NCBI GenBank assembly: GCA_024402135.1
Contig: JAKSJN010000009.1
Location: forward strand, 28,459 to 92,458
Length of the DNA stretch: 64,000 bases
Reading direction: 5' to 3'
Origin: Bacteroidales bacterium
GTDB lineage: Bacteria; Bacteroidota; Bacteroidia; Bacteroidales; UBA932
The notes below the pieces were generated by a model. It was not told where the DNA came from, did no database searches, and worked only from the letters and a program-made list of their open reading frames with translations. Below are positions 35,162 through 43,086 of the stretch, piece after piece. A program made the position numbers and the translations under genes. Each line of letters starts with the position of its first letter. The first letter of the stretch is position 1.

Positions 35162-35204
35162 TTATTGCAGCCTTTCGAACCGTTAATTATTTGTAAAGAC
35201 GTAT

Positions 35205-36263
35205 ATGAATTTCCCTAAACGACTGATAATGACGCTGTCGATAGCGTCTACTTTCTTCTTTTCAGCCGCTGCCAGGAATTTCAGAGCTCGCCCGGACACC
35301 ACGGAAATGACTCTCGACCGTGCCGAGCTGCTGATTCCCAGGGAGGACCTGAAACCTAAGAAATCGATGGTTCCCACAGGAGCCAAGCCTTATGATACCC
35401 TCGAGACCTCGGACCCACGTGTAATCCTTGTCCTCATGGACGACCACACATGGAGATACGAGAAGAACGGAGACCTTATAAAGAACGAGGACTATTTCAG
35501 CACTCATTGGGACAATGAGAATTCAGACCCATACCGTGCCGAGTTGTCTTCGCTTCCGGAAAGAATCACCCTCTGGCTTGTCGACACCACCTCGCAGTAC
35601 TGCTGTCCTTACCAGACCAAGGTCTATTCAAAGTTCGGTTATCGACGCGGACGCAGACATCAGGGCGTAGACCTTCCTCTCAAGACCGGAACTCCGATCC
35701 GTGCCGCCTTTGACGGCAAGGTGCGCGTCGCACGTTATTCACGCGGTTACGGCAACCTGGTCATCATCAGACATGAGAATGGACTTGAGACGTCATACGG
35801 TCATCTTTCCAAGATTGGTGTAGAACCAGGTCAATGGGTTCATGCCGGCGACGAGATCGGCTTGGGCGGCAGTACAGGACGTTCTACCGGTCCGCATCTC
35901 CATTTCGAGACACGATACATGGGCTACGCATTCGATCCCGAATGGCTCATAGACTTTGAAGCTGGAGAACTCCGCTACAGTGCATTCACATTACGACGCA
36001 AGTACCTCAGTCCAAGCAGCAACTACGTTCCTCAGTCAGAGGACGAGGAGGAAGAGATCCTGCTCGCTGAAGCGGAGGACCGTGCCGCAGCCGAAAAGAA
36101 GGCTGCTGAAGAGGCTGCAAAACGCTACCATACCATCAAGCAAGGTGATACCTTAGGTGCTCTCGCCCGCAAGTATGGAACCACCGTCCGTCAGCTCTGC
36201 GCATGGAACGGCATCAAGGAGACAACCATCCTGAGCCTCGGCCGCAAGCTGCGTGTGAAATAA
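35205..36263 (+). CDS. exported M23 peptidase with C-terminal LysM domain
   Basis: 352 residues: a signal peptide-like start (MNFPKRLIMTLSIASTFFFSAAA), an N-terminal region of unknown type, and a LytM catalytic domain with HQGVDLPLKTG and HLHFETR. An Ala/Glu-rich helix and a LysM domain at the end (HTIKQGDTLGALARKYGTT) complete it. It binds and cuts peptidoglycan in the periplasm, or activates amidases. It follows the ruvX-def-manB run with a 43-base gap. Confidence 0.9.
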   Translation: MNFPKRLIMTLSIASTFFFSAAARNFRARPDTTEMTLDRAELLIPREDLKPKKSMVPTGAKPYDTLETSDPRVILVLMDDHTWRYEKNGDLIKNEDYFSTHWDNENSDPYRAELSSLPERITLWLVDTTSQYCCPYQTKVYSKFGYRRGRRHQGVDLPLKTGTPIRAAFDGKVRVARYSRGYGNLVIIRHENGLETSYGHLSKIGVEPGQWVHAGDEIGLGGSTGRSTGPHLHFETRYMGYAFDPEWLIDFEAGELRYSAFTLRRKYLSPSSNYVPQSEDEEEEILLAEAEDRAAAEKKAAEEAAKRYHTIKQGDTLGALARKYGTTVRQLCAWNGIKETTILSLGRKLRVK

Positions 36264-36280
36264 GGTTCGATTGAAACTTA

Positions 36281-36328
36281 TTTGTGTTTCTATGAAACAT
36301 CGCTATCTTTGTAAAAACGATAGCGATG
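36281..36328 (+). promoter_or_regulatory. toxin-antitoxin promoter with overlapping operator
   Basis: TTTG (36281-36284), 19 bases, TATCTTTG (36304-36311). A perfect 10-base inverted repeat, CATCGCTATC (36298-36307) and GATAGCGATG (36319-36328), spans the -7 box, and its right arm includes the antitoxin ATG. The HTH antitoxin is the obvious candidate to bind it. Confidence 0.75.
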
Positions 36329-36829
36329 GATGAGATGCAATTGAGAGACGCAAGGAAGAGACTTGGTATGACACAGAAAGACATAGCCGAGGCATTGGGT
36401 GTGTCCCGAAGTTTCTATGCCCTAATGGAGACGGGGAAAAGGGAGGTTTCAGATGAAATAGCTGCACAGATTGTCCGCATGGACCCCGATACTCTGGTTG
36501 ATGGCTATCAAGGTCAGGACAAAAACAGGCCGATTGAAACTCTGAATGAACCTGCCGGAGTCTATTCCGTAACACCTCAATATGTACGAAAAAATTTCAT
36601 GTCTTTGATTGATCGTGTAGACGCTGGTCAGGAAGTCGTTATTTCGGTAGGTGCGAAAAAATATAGACTGACAGAGTGTGATCAGTCAGTATCACCGACG
36701 CTTGATTCATGGTTTGAAAGGCCGGAAAACATAGCCATGTTGACAGCGAGGATAAGAGAGTATGAGTCTGGGAGAGAAAAGACAATGAGTCTTGATGAGG
36801 CGAGGGAGCTATGGACAAATACAAAATAG
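36326..36829 (+). CDS. HTH-type antitoxin with Phd/YefM-like C-terminal part
   Basis: 167 residues. An XRE-type helix-turn-helix (LRDARKRLGMTQKDIAEALG, residues 6-25 and beyond) is followed by a linker and a region resembling Phd/YefM antitoxins (VRKNFMSLIDRVDAGQEVVI). The C-terminus overlaps the toxin start by 19 bases. It probably neutralised a YoeB-type toxin and represses its own promoter through the inverted repeat at 36298-36328. Typical YefM antitoxins are shorter and lack the HTH, so this is a fused form. Confidence 0.75.
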   Translation: MDEMQLRDARKRLGMTQKDIAEALGVSRSFYALMETGKREVSDEIAAQIVRMDPDTLVDGYQGQDKNRPIETLNEPAGVYSVTPQYVRKNFMSLIDRVDAGQEVVISVGAKKYRLTECDQSVSPTLDSWFERPENIAMLTARIREYESGREKTMSLDEARELWTNTK

Positions 36830-37035
36830 AGCTTACCGAAACAGCTGTAGAAGATATCTCCGATTATCTCAAACACGGAGACATTGTTTCCTTCAATAAG
36901 ATCCAGTCATTACTTGATGAACTGTCTCTTCATCCTAGAACCGGAACCGGTAAACCAGAAGAATTGAAATATTCATTGAGTGGCTACTGGTCCAGACGAA
37001 TCAATAGGAAGGATAGAGGTCCACATGACTGCTGA
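36811..37035 (+). pseudogene. truncated YoeB/Txe-family toxin
   Basis: 74 residues starting MDKYKIELTETAVEDISDYL. The family hallmarks GKPEELKYSLSGYWSRRI are present, including the conserved Glu and Arg of the RNase site. The frame then runs into NRKDRGPHDC and stops, so the last ~15 residues with the conserved catalytic His and Tyr are missing. In another frame the DNA continues as a 43-codon frame that does not restore the YoeB end. The toxin is probably inactive, consistent with a decayed module. Confidence 0.75.
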
Positions 37036-37156
37036 TGTGGGATTCTTCCAGGTTGAAGAAGTTCTTATGCAAAAGATCCTTTCAAGCCCGGCCAAGGAAC
37101 TTGTCGAGCTTTATGCCGGAATCATCGGCCAGGACGTTTTCAAGAGATACCTATAG
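37025..37156 (+). pseudogene. 43-codon fragment of unknown origin fused behind the broken toxin
   Basis: An open frame (MTADVGFFQVEEVLMQKILS... to TAG at 37154) overlapping the end of the toxin remnant. It looks like the C-terminal tail of some other protein; I do not recognise the family. It probably marks the deletion junction that removed the toxin's end. Confidence 0.35.
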
Positions 37157-37160
37157 AAAA

Positions 37161-37204
37161 AACCAATCAGCCCTCAAGTCAAATGAACTTTAGGGCTGAT
37201 TGGT
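37161..37204 (-). terminator. terminator after the 37.2 kb lipoprotein gene
   Basis: CCAATCAGCCCT / AGGGCTGATTGG, with AAGT/ACTT inside, between the convergent toxin remnant and lipoprotein gene. Confidence 0.8.
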
Positions 37205-37207
37205 TAA

Positions 37208-37639
37208 TTAAATCAAGTCAGCATTTGCGATGAGTCGGGCGATGCCCTCGTCGGTCAAAGTCACCTTGTAAACATGATGCAATCCCGTGGAATTAATCTC
37301 GATATCCCATCCATACAAGTCAAAGAAATCATTGGCTTTGCTCGTTGATTTAAGGATATAGGTCTTTCCATCGACGACCAGCTTTCTTGGACCTATACTG
37401 AAGCTTGGGTCAAGACTCCTTGAGTCGGAATCCGTGACAAAACTGTACAGGTGCGACTCTCCTGGAGCCAGGTTGAAACCATCCGACTCAGATTCACCGA
37501 TAAGTGCACCGGACACCTGACTCGATGACTGATTGTCAACGACGACATCAACTAGAAGGTGGAAAGTTTCCTTGTAACAAGATGTAGCCATGATCAGTGT
37601 CACAATCAAGGCTGTGATTGTAAAAAAAATCTTTTTCAT
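37208..37639 (-). CDS. hypothetical lipoprotein
   Basis: 143 residues beginning MKKIFFTITALIVTLIMATSC, with a lipobox cysteine. The mature part has beta-type sequence (LLVDVVVDNQSSSQVSGAL) and no recognised family. ATG at 37639 is preferred to 37651. It is the last gene of the run beginning with the ECF sigma factor gene, 21 bases after the upstream barrel-like gene. Confidence 0.65.
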   Translation of the reverse strand: MKKIFFTITALIVTLIMATSCYKETFHLLVDVVVDNQSSSQVSGALIGESESDGFNLAPGESHLYSFVTDSDSRSLDPSFSIGPRKLVVDGKTYILKSTSKANDFFDLYGWDIEINSTGLHHVYKVTLTDEGIARLIANADLI

Positions 37640-37660
37640 TATGCTGTTCAAAAAAAATGT

Positions 37661-38380
37661 CTAGAAATTATATGAAACCGAAAGGGTCGTGAAATTGCGT
37701 CCAAAGGCTGCATGATAGTCGCTGTAGACAATCATGTTCCAATCATAATTGATGGCGAATGAAAAATTTTTCCAGTCTATGCCCGCTGCAGGCCTGAAAA
37801 AGTGTCCCACGGCCATCTTGGCGATGTCGACAACAAATCCTCCCTTCAAAGCGACATAGGGGCTGACCTTCCTGTTCAGGAATGAATACTTGGTGGCAAG
37901 ATATACAGGAACCGTAAATGTATGGTTGTAAGTATACCAATCTGCATAATAATAATGCCAGTCCTCGACATTCAGCCCGATACCACCGCCGATCATCAGT
38001 CCGTTTCCAAGACTGTATCCATGCGTTGTAGAGAATGTATATGCCATAGGAGATTTGACTGCCACTGCCGCGCCAAATTCCACATCTGCCACGTATCCTT
38101 TCCTGTACAGAGGCAATCTTGATGCCATCTCCGCAGCTGCTTCGCTGAAAAAGTCTACAGTCGATGTATGATGTGATCTGACATTCCCGGACTCGATGCT
38201 GGTTGTATAGCTGTAAGTTGGATTTTCCTTTGATCCGGATATTGTAACCGACAGTCCCTCAGGTGTTGATACAACTGTCACCGAATCCGGCTTTTCAACC
38301 TTTGTAGTAGTTGTGCTTTGAGCAAAAGCAGCCGAACCTGCGGCAGCGATGGCCGCGATTATTGCAATTATCTTCTTCAT
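37661..38380 (-). CDS. exported outer-membrane beta-barrel-like protein
   Basis: 239 residues with a signal peptide (MKKIIAIIAAIAAAGSAAFAQ) and alternating aromatic and polar strands ending in LSVSYNF, a C-terminal phenylalanine typical of outer-membrane barrels. Glycine-rich strand pairs such as GLMIGGGIGLNVEDWHYY support a small barrel. It overlaps the upstream gene by four bases. Function is unknown. Confidence 0.65.
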   Translation of the reverse strand: MKKIIAIIAAIAAAGSAAFAQSTTTTKVEKPDSVTVVSTPEGLSVTISGSKENPTYSYTTSIESGNVRSHHTSTVDFFSEAAAEMASRLPLYRKGYVADVEFGAAVAVKSPMAYTFSTTHGYSLGNGLMIGGGIGLNVEDWHYYYADWYTYNHTFTVPVYLATKYSFLNRKVSPYVALKGGFVVDIAKMAVGHFFRPAAGIDWKNFSFAINYDWNMIVYSDYHAAFGRNFTTLSVSYNF

Positions 38381-38844
38381 TTATTACTCTTTTTTCTTAT
38401 AAACTTCTCTTTTAATTCCTCCGCCGTAGTCTTTCCCGAAAACAGCAGAACCGTAATTTCATACCTGCCGGAATCCCCATTCACCTGGTATCCCATATAT
38501 GTCTTCTTTTCTGTTCCACCAAGGTATATCAGGGCATAGGTCAGGACACCACCGAATGACTCTGTATCAGATTCCACAGATTGTGCCACAGCGTTGGAAA
38601 TGATTGTCCCGACCTGCATCAGCCTTTGGGAATCTGCACTGAACCTGACGCTCTTGAAGGAATCGAGTCCGAGACTGCGAAGCTTGTCTCCTCTGACCTC
38701 GGTCAGCATCATCTCCTTTTTCGGGACGACCTTGCCTTCGAACAGGTCGGTATATGTCAACGAAGAACGTTGGGCGTATGCCTTGTTCAGCATAAAGGCC
38801 ATCAACAGAATGACGACCGTCACTATCTTTCTACTCTTCATCAT
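38377..38844 (-). CDS. exported hypothetical protein
   Basis: 155 residues with a signal peptide (MMKSRKIVTVVILLMAFMLNKAYAQ). The mature protein has no family I can name. Its position between a putative anti-sigma gene and a barrel gene, with short overlaps on both sides, suggests an envelope-stress or envelope-assembly role under the ECF sigma factor; this is inference. Confidence 0.6.
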   Translation of the reverse strand: MMKSRKIVTVVILLMAFMLNKAYAQRSSLTYTDLFEGKVVPKKEMMLTEVRGDKLRSLGLDSFKSVRFSADSQRLMQVGTIISNAVAQSVESDTESFGGVLTYALIYLGGTEKKTYMGYQVNGDSGRYEITVLLFSGKTTAEELKEKFIRKKSNK

Positions 38845-39245
38845 TACTCGATTGCGCTTGAATCAACATCTGAATCATTATCACCGGCCGAGAAGAATTG
38901 GGTCAGCTGCTCATCAACCGCGTCCATCACAATATTGGAATCCGTGATCCTTTCGCCAGAATAGTCCACATAGCATCTGTCTGAGTTGATCGACGATGGG
39001 ATTATGACGGCTGCAGCAACCAGGCAGCAGCAGACGGCATACGCTGCCCATCCCATATTCCTGCTGACTCTCGTTGTCTCCATTCTCTTTCTGAGAGCGG
39101 TATATCCCATCACGGCCTTTACATCGTCAAAATCCTCATCATCCGTGTCCGCAAGAAATCTACGAAGCCTGATTTCCTCCGATTCAGATGTCTCTGCGTT
39201 GAAATACTTCTCAACGAGTTCTATATAATATCTCTTATTCTTCAT
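38844..39245 (-). CDS. putative anti-sigma factor
   Basis: 133 residues with one transmembrane segment near residues 66-82 (MGWAAYAVCCCLVAAAVIIP), a cytoplasmic helical N-terminus (YYIELVEKYFNAETSESEE) and a short acidic periplasmic tail. It overlaps the ECF sigma gene by 11 bases. Topology and position match single-pass anti-sigma factors. Sequence similarity to a named family is weak. Confidence 0.65.
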   Translation of the reverse strand: MKNKRYYIELVEKYFNAETSESEEIRLRRFLADTDDEDFDDVKAVMGYTALRKRMETTRVSRNMGWAAYAVCCCLVAAAVIIPSSINSDRCYVDYSGERITDSNIVMDAVDEQLTQFFSAGDNDSDVDSSAIE

Positions 39246-39780
39246 GTCTCAGTGCCTCCCTCAAAGTGATTCTTGCTCTTGACAGCTGTTTTCTCACTGC
39301 CGCTTCCTGCATGTCCAACTCGGCTGCTATCTCTTCTATCGACGCCCCTTCGTATTCCTTTCTTTTCAGTATGTATCGCTGTGTTTCTGTCAATCTTCCT
39401 TCTATGTTGTTTTCCATTGAACGTATCATCCGTTCTTTATCTTCATTCTGGTTGTCATCTTCGGTATCCGGCATTTCATCAACCCTGGCTATCAAAGACC
39501 GCCTTCGCTTTCGAAGTTCTGACACGCTCATGTTTCGGACAATCCTGAACAGAATGCGTTCAGCCTCGCTGTCGCTTGCAACGGGATACTGTTTCTCATA
39601 TGCCCGGCAGAACGTCTCCATCAACACATCTTCCGCAGAGTCATTGTCATAAAGGATCCTCGCGGCCTGTGCAAAGAGATTTTTCTGGATCCTGACGAAT
39701 GTATTTGTAATAAGGTCTTCTTTCACTAGTTCTTTCTTTCTGTATAAATAACGCCGGGATAGGCGGATTGTGACATTCAA
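39235..39780 (-). CDS. ECF-type RNA polymerase sigma factor
   Basis: 181 residues from ATG 39780. Region 2 is seen in FVRIQKNLFAQAARILYDNDSAEDVLMETFCRAYEKQ. Region 4 is the helix-turn-helix EYEGASIEEIAAELDMQEAAVRKQLSRAR. It directs a small regulon, usually its own operon plus envelope genes. A GTG at 39726 (VKEDLITNTFVRIQ) would give a start closer to that of typical ECF factors and is a real alternative. The three downstream genes are probably its first targets. Confidence 0.85.
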   Translation of the reverse strand: MNVTIRLSRRYLYRKKELVKEDLITNTFVRIQKNLFAQAARILYDNDSAEDVLMETFCRAYEKQYPVASDSEAERILFRIVRNMSVSELRKRRRSLIARVDEMPDTEDDNQNEDKERMIRSMENNIEGRLTETQRYILKRKEYEGASIEEIAAELDMQEAAVRKQLSRARITLREALRHEE

Positions 39781-39916
39781 AAATTCGTTTTCTTCAGATT
39801 TTTTTCATGAGCCAGAATAATGTGAAAAATGTGCCACTACTTCCAGAAAGTCACATGATGCATGTAATTGATCCCTCCACTTCTATCGGATATGGAAGAT
39901 GTATCACCAGAAAACG

Positions 39917-39950
39917 AAAAAGGCTCCAGACTAATGTCTGAAGCCTTTTT
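39917..39950 (-). terminator. terminator following the tRNA-Arg 3'-end copy
   Basis: AAAAAGGCT / AGCCTTTTT with CAGAC/GTCTG inside and loop TAAT. Its position relative to the tRNA-end copy is the same as that of the real tRNA-Arg terminator. Confidence 0.8.
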
Positions 39951-39968
39951 CGTAGCCCCAACAGGACT
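39946..39968 (-). repeat. duplicate of the tRNA-Arg 3' end
   Basis: A 23-base block identical to 40284-40306, that is, the last bases of tRNA-Arg(CCT) from the T-loop to the discriminator plus a few bases beyond. The copy breaks off inside the T-arm and is followed (on the + strand) by a perfect 10-base inverted repeat, ATGGAGTCGC, AAA, GCGACTCCAT (39969-39991). It is either a decayed second tRNA or an attachment-site-like duplication. Confidence 0.75.
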
Positions 39969-39990
39969 ATGGAGTCGCAAAGCGACTCCA

Positions 39991-40229
39991 TTTCCTCCTC
40001 GCGGCTCGGCAGAGCTCAAGCAAGTTTGGCTCTGCTCTCGCTCCGCATCGTCGCTATGTCTTCGCTTTGCAATCCATTTCCTCCTCGCGGCTCGGCAGAG
40101 CTCAAACAAGTTTGGCTCTGCTCTCGCTCCGCATCGTCGCTATGTCTTCGCATTGCGATCCATTTCCTCCTCGCGGCTCGGCAGAGCTCAAGCAAGTTTG
40201 GCTCTGCCTCGCTCCGCATCGTCGGTTCG
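39991..40229. repeat. three tandem 86-base repeats
   Basis: Copies start at 39991, 40077 and 40163 (spacing 86); the third is shortened. Each holds an inverted repeat, GCAGAGC ... GCTCTGC, around a loop with CAAGTTTG. The open frames across them on both strands are artefacts of the periodicity. The stretch between the sigma gene (39780) and tRNA-Arg contains no real gene. Confidence 0.85.
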
Positions 40230-40255
40230 AACAGGGTTCTCGTCCTGTGTATACG

Positions 40256-40288
40256 AAAACAGGCAGGTCACATGACCTGCCTGTTTTT
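40256..40288 (-). terminator. terminator after tRNA-Arg
   Basis: AAAACAGGCAGGTC / GACCTGCCTGTTTT, with T residues on the minus strand. Confidence 0.85.
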
Positions 40289-40290
40289 CG

Positions 40291-40362
40291 TAGCCCCAAC
40301 AGGACTCGAACCTGTATTTAAGGTTTAGGAAACCTTCGTTCTATCCCTTGAACTATAGGGCC
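40291..40362 (-). tRNA. tRNA-Arg(CCT)
   Basis: Anticodon stem AAGGT/ACCTT around TTCCTAA (anticodon CCT), T-arm ACAGG TTCGAGT CCTGT, acceptor GGCCCTA/TGGGGCT. CCA is not encoded. It follows rpmF by 23 bases on the same strand. Confidence 0.95.
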
Positions 40363-40385
40363 ATCAAGAGCCCCTCCGGGAAGAA

Positions 40386-40568
40386 CTACTCAGCGCTCTT
40401 CTCGATGATCTGACGTCCTCTGTAGTAGCCACACTCAGGGCATACTCTGTGATACATGATGGTAGCACCACAGTTAGAGCAAGTAGCAAGGGTAGGGACA
40501 GGAGCGAAGTCATGAGTTCTTCTCTTGTCTCTTCTCTGCTTAGAGATTTTGTGTTTTGGATGTGCCAT
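40386..40568 (-). CDS. rpmF: 50S ribosomal protein bL32
   Basis: 60 residues starting MAHPKHKISKQRRDKRRTHD, with the zinc-ribbon pair CSNCG and CPECG. It lies in the usual place directly after yceD. No FapR/PlsX genes follow here; tRNA-Arg does. Confidence 0.97.
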   Translation of the reverse strand: MAHPKHKISKQRRDKRRTHDFAPVPTLATCSNCGATIMYHRVCPECGYYRGRQIIEKSAE

Positions 40569-40582
40569 TTTACTATTACTTT

Positions 40583-41110
40583 TTAATTATTACTATTACT
40601 CTTTTCCATAAGTGCCTTCAGTGCCGCGAACGGTGAGTCCATCGGACCATCAGGCTGTTCCTCCTTGATCTCATCCTCGTCGGCAAGATGTCTGAGAACC
40701 TCAGGATTGCATCCGCCTTCTTCGTGGACTCTCTGAACCGGAAGATCGAGACAGCAGTAGTCGTAGACTATCTGGTCCATGTCCAGTTCCGCTTCGCCGT
40801 CAGGAAGGGTGATGATCTCACGGTCATCGGTCTCAGCCGTCTCGGCAGTCGCACCGAACTTGATGCTGAGCCTCACCTGGGTATCGATCGGAAGGGCAAG
40901 ATCTTCGAGACAACGGTCGCACTCGACAACCACTTCTCCATTCATGCTGACTTCAACGCCGATAAAACGCCCTGACTTTTCGACCTCAGCGACAACATCA
41001 ATCCGTGCATCTTTGATTTCCGAATTGTCGAATGCGCTAAAGAACGATCCGTCGAGCTTCCAGCTGTATTCCGTCCTGCCGTTGGCAAGTCCATTTACGG
41101 GAATAACCAT
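40583..41110 (-). CDS. yceD: YceD-family (DUF177) 23S rRNA accumulation protein
   Basis: 175 residues with the conserved core VEVSMNGEVVVECDRCLEDL, then DYCCLDLPVQRVHEEGGCN. Homologues support 23S rRNA accumulation and are nearly always paired with rpmF, as here (14-base gap). The C-terminal tail is acidic and ends in Asn. Confidence 0.88.
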   Translation of the reverse strand: MVIPVNGLANGRTEYSWKLDGSFFSAFDNSEIKDARIDVVAEVEKSGRFIGVEVSMNGEVVVECDRCLEDLALPIDTQVRLSIKFGATAETAETDDREIITLPDGEAELDMDQIVYDYCCLDLPVQRVHEEGGCNPEVLRHLADEDEIKEEQPDGPMDSPFAALKALMEKSNSNN

Positions 41111-41140
41111 AAAAGGGATGCAAAGTTAATCAAAAAAAAT

Positions 41141-42952
41141 CTATAAACAATCGTCTTCTCCGCCTTTTCTCTTTCTCTCAATAGGATCGAGGAGAATCTT
41201 TCTCAATCTCATGTGGTGTGGAGTTACCTCAACGAGCTCATCTTCCTGGATATATTCGAGTGCTTCCTCAAGAGAGAACTTGATTGCAGGAGGGAGCATC
41301 ACCTTCTCATCCGAGCCTGCTGCACGCACGTTGGTAAGCTTCTTGGTCTTGCAGACATTGATGTTCAGGTCGCGCTCACGGGTATGCTCACCAAGCACCT
41401 GACCACCGTAGATCTCCTCACCTGGTTCAACGAAGAAACGTCCACGGTCGAGAAGCTTGTTCATCGAGTAAGCGATAGCCTCACCTGTCTCGAGAGACAC
41501 GAGAGATCCGTTGTTTCGACGCTCGATCTCTCCCTTGAACGGCTGATACTCCTTGAATCTGTGAGCGACGATCGCCTCTCCCTGGCTTGCAGTAAGAAGG
41601 TTGCTGCGGAGTCCCATGAGACCTCTGGTAGGAATTTCGAACTCGAGCAGGGTCCTGTCCCCTCTTGGTTCCATACGGATGAGGGCACCCTTGCGGCGGG
41701 TTGATATTTCGATGGCAGCACCCACGAATGCCTCAGGAACCTCGATTGAAAGATCCTCGATAGGTTCGCAGCGTACACCATTGATTGTCTTGTCAAGCAC
41801 CTTCGGCTGGCCGACCTGAAGCTCAAAGCCTTCGCGACGCATTGTCTCGATAAGGACTGAAAGATGGAGGACACCACGGCCGAACACCACGAATGAATCA
41901 GCGGTAAGACCCGGCTTCACGCGGAGTGCAAGGTTCTTCTCAAGCTCCTTGTCAAGTCTATCCTTGATATGGCGTGAGGTAACGAACTTACCGTCCTTGC
42001 CGAAGAAAGGAGAATTGTTGATGCTGAAGAGCATGCTCATGGTAGGCTCGTCGATGGCGATTGGTGGGAGTGCCTCCGGATTTTCGAAATCAGCGATGGT
42101 GTCACCGATCTCGAATCCATCGATACCTACGACTGCGCAGATGTCGCCGCACATTGCCTCTTCCACATTTGCCTTGCCAAGGCCTTCGAAGATCTGGAGC
42201 TGCTTGATCTTCTGCTTCTGGATGATATCGTATCTTTTGCAGAGACTGATGTTCTGACCTGTCTTGAGCGATCCTCGGGTGATACGGCCGACTGCGATAC
42301 GGCCTACGTATGGAGAATACTCGAGAGACGAGATAAGCATCTGAGGGGTACCCTCGATCACCTGCGGTGCAGGGACTTCCTCAAGGATTGCATCGAGAAG
42401 TGCAGTGATATCGTTGGTAGGCTCGTTCCAGTCATTTGACATCCAGCCCTGCTTTGCGCTTCCGAATATGGTCTTGAAGTCAAGCTGGTCCTCAGTCGCG
42501 TTAAGATTGCACATGAGGTCGAAAACCTCTTCCTGAACCTCGTCAGGACGGCAGTTAGGCTTGTCCACCTTGTTGACAACAACGACTGGCTTCTTGCCCA
42601 TCTCAAGTGCCTTCTGGAGCACAAAACGGGTCTGAGGCATACAGCCTTCGAATGCGTCTACGAGAAGGAGCACGCCGTCCGCCATGTTGAGGACACGCTC
42701 GACCTCGCCGCCGAAGTCACTATGTCCAGGAGTATCGATTACGTTGATCTTGACGCCCTTATAGACGAGCGATACATTCTTTGCGAGAATGGTGATACCT
42801 CTTTCACGCTCGAGGTCATTATTGTCCATGATCAGCTGACCGAGATTCTCCGGCTGACGGACAAGGTTTGCCTGATAGATCATCCTGTCGACGAGAGTCG
42901 TCTTGCCGTGGTCGACGTGCGCGATGATCGCAATGTTCCTGATTTCCTGCAT
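41141..42952 (-). CDS. typA: ribosome-associated GTPase BipA/TypA
   Basis: 603 residues from ATG 42952 ([20 protein letters not shown]). An alternative start nine bases upstream is also open. Contains G1 [10 protein letters not shown]3 DTPGHSDF and G4 NKVDKPN, then EF-G-like domains and the BipA C-terminal domain ([19 protein letters not shown]). It acts in 50S assembly and stress adaptation. It reads in the same direction as yceD and rpmF, 30 bases upstream of yceD. Confidence 0.96.
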   Translation of the reverse strand: MQEIRNIAIIAHVDHGKTTLVDRMIYQANLVRQPENLGQLIMDNNDLERERGITILAKNVSLVYKGVKINVIDTPGHSDFGGEVERVLNMADGVLLLVDAFEGCMPQTRFVLQKALEMGKKPVVVVNKVDKPNCRPDEVQEEVFDLMCNLNATEDQLDFKTIFGSAKQGWMSNDWNEPTNDITALLDAILEEVPAPQVIEGTPQMLISSLEYSPYVGRIAVGRITRGSLKTGQNISLCKRYDIIQKQKIKQLQIFEGLGKANVEEAMCGDICAVVGIDGFEIGDTIADFENPEALPPIAIDEPTMSMLFSINNSPFFGKDGKFVTSRHIKDRLDKELEKNLALRVKPGLTADSFVVFGRGVLHLSVLIETMRREGFELQVGQPKVLDKTINGVRCEPIEDLSIEVPEAFVGAAIEISTRRKGALIRMEPRGDRTLLEFEIPTRGLMGLRSNLLTASQGEAIVAHRFKEYQPFKGEIERRNNGSLVSLETGEAIAYSMNKLLDRGRFFVEPGEEIYGGQVLGEHTRERDLNINVCKTKKLTNVRAAGSDEKVMLPPAIKFSLEEALEYIQEDELVEVTPHHMRLRKILLDPIERKRKGGEDDCL

Positions 42953-43086
42953 ATAAGTCAATTCTCTTTGTCTAATTCTAAAAATCTGGCAAAATTACTC
43001 ATTTCTTCGAAAATAATGTGAATTATTATGCTAAATTTGTGATAGTCGGACAAGGTTCGGACGCTTGAATTTCAATGCACTACACC

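Noticed and set aside
39868-40328. Several 65-135 codon open frames in both directions
   Set aside because: They arise from the 86-base repeats and the tRNA-Arg region; 86 is not a multiple of three and the predicted proteins simply repeat in shifted frames.
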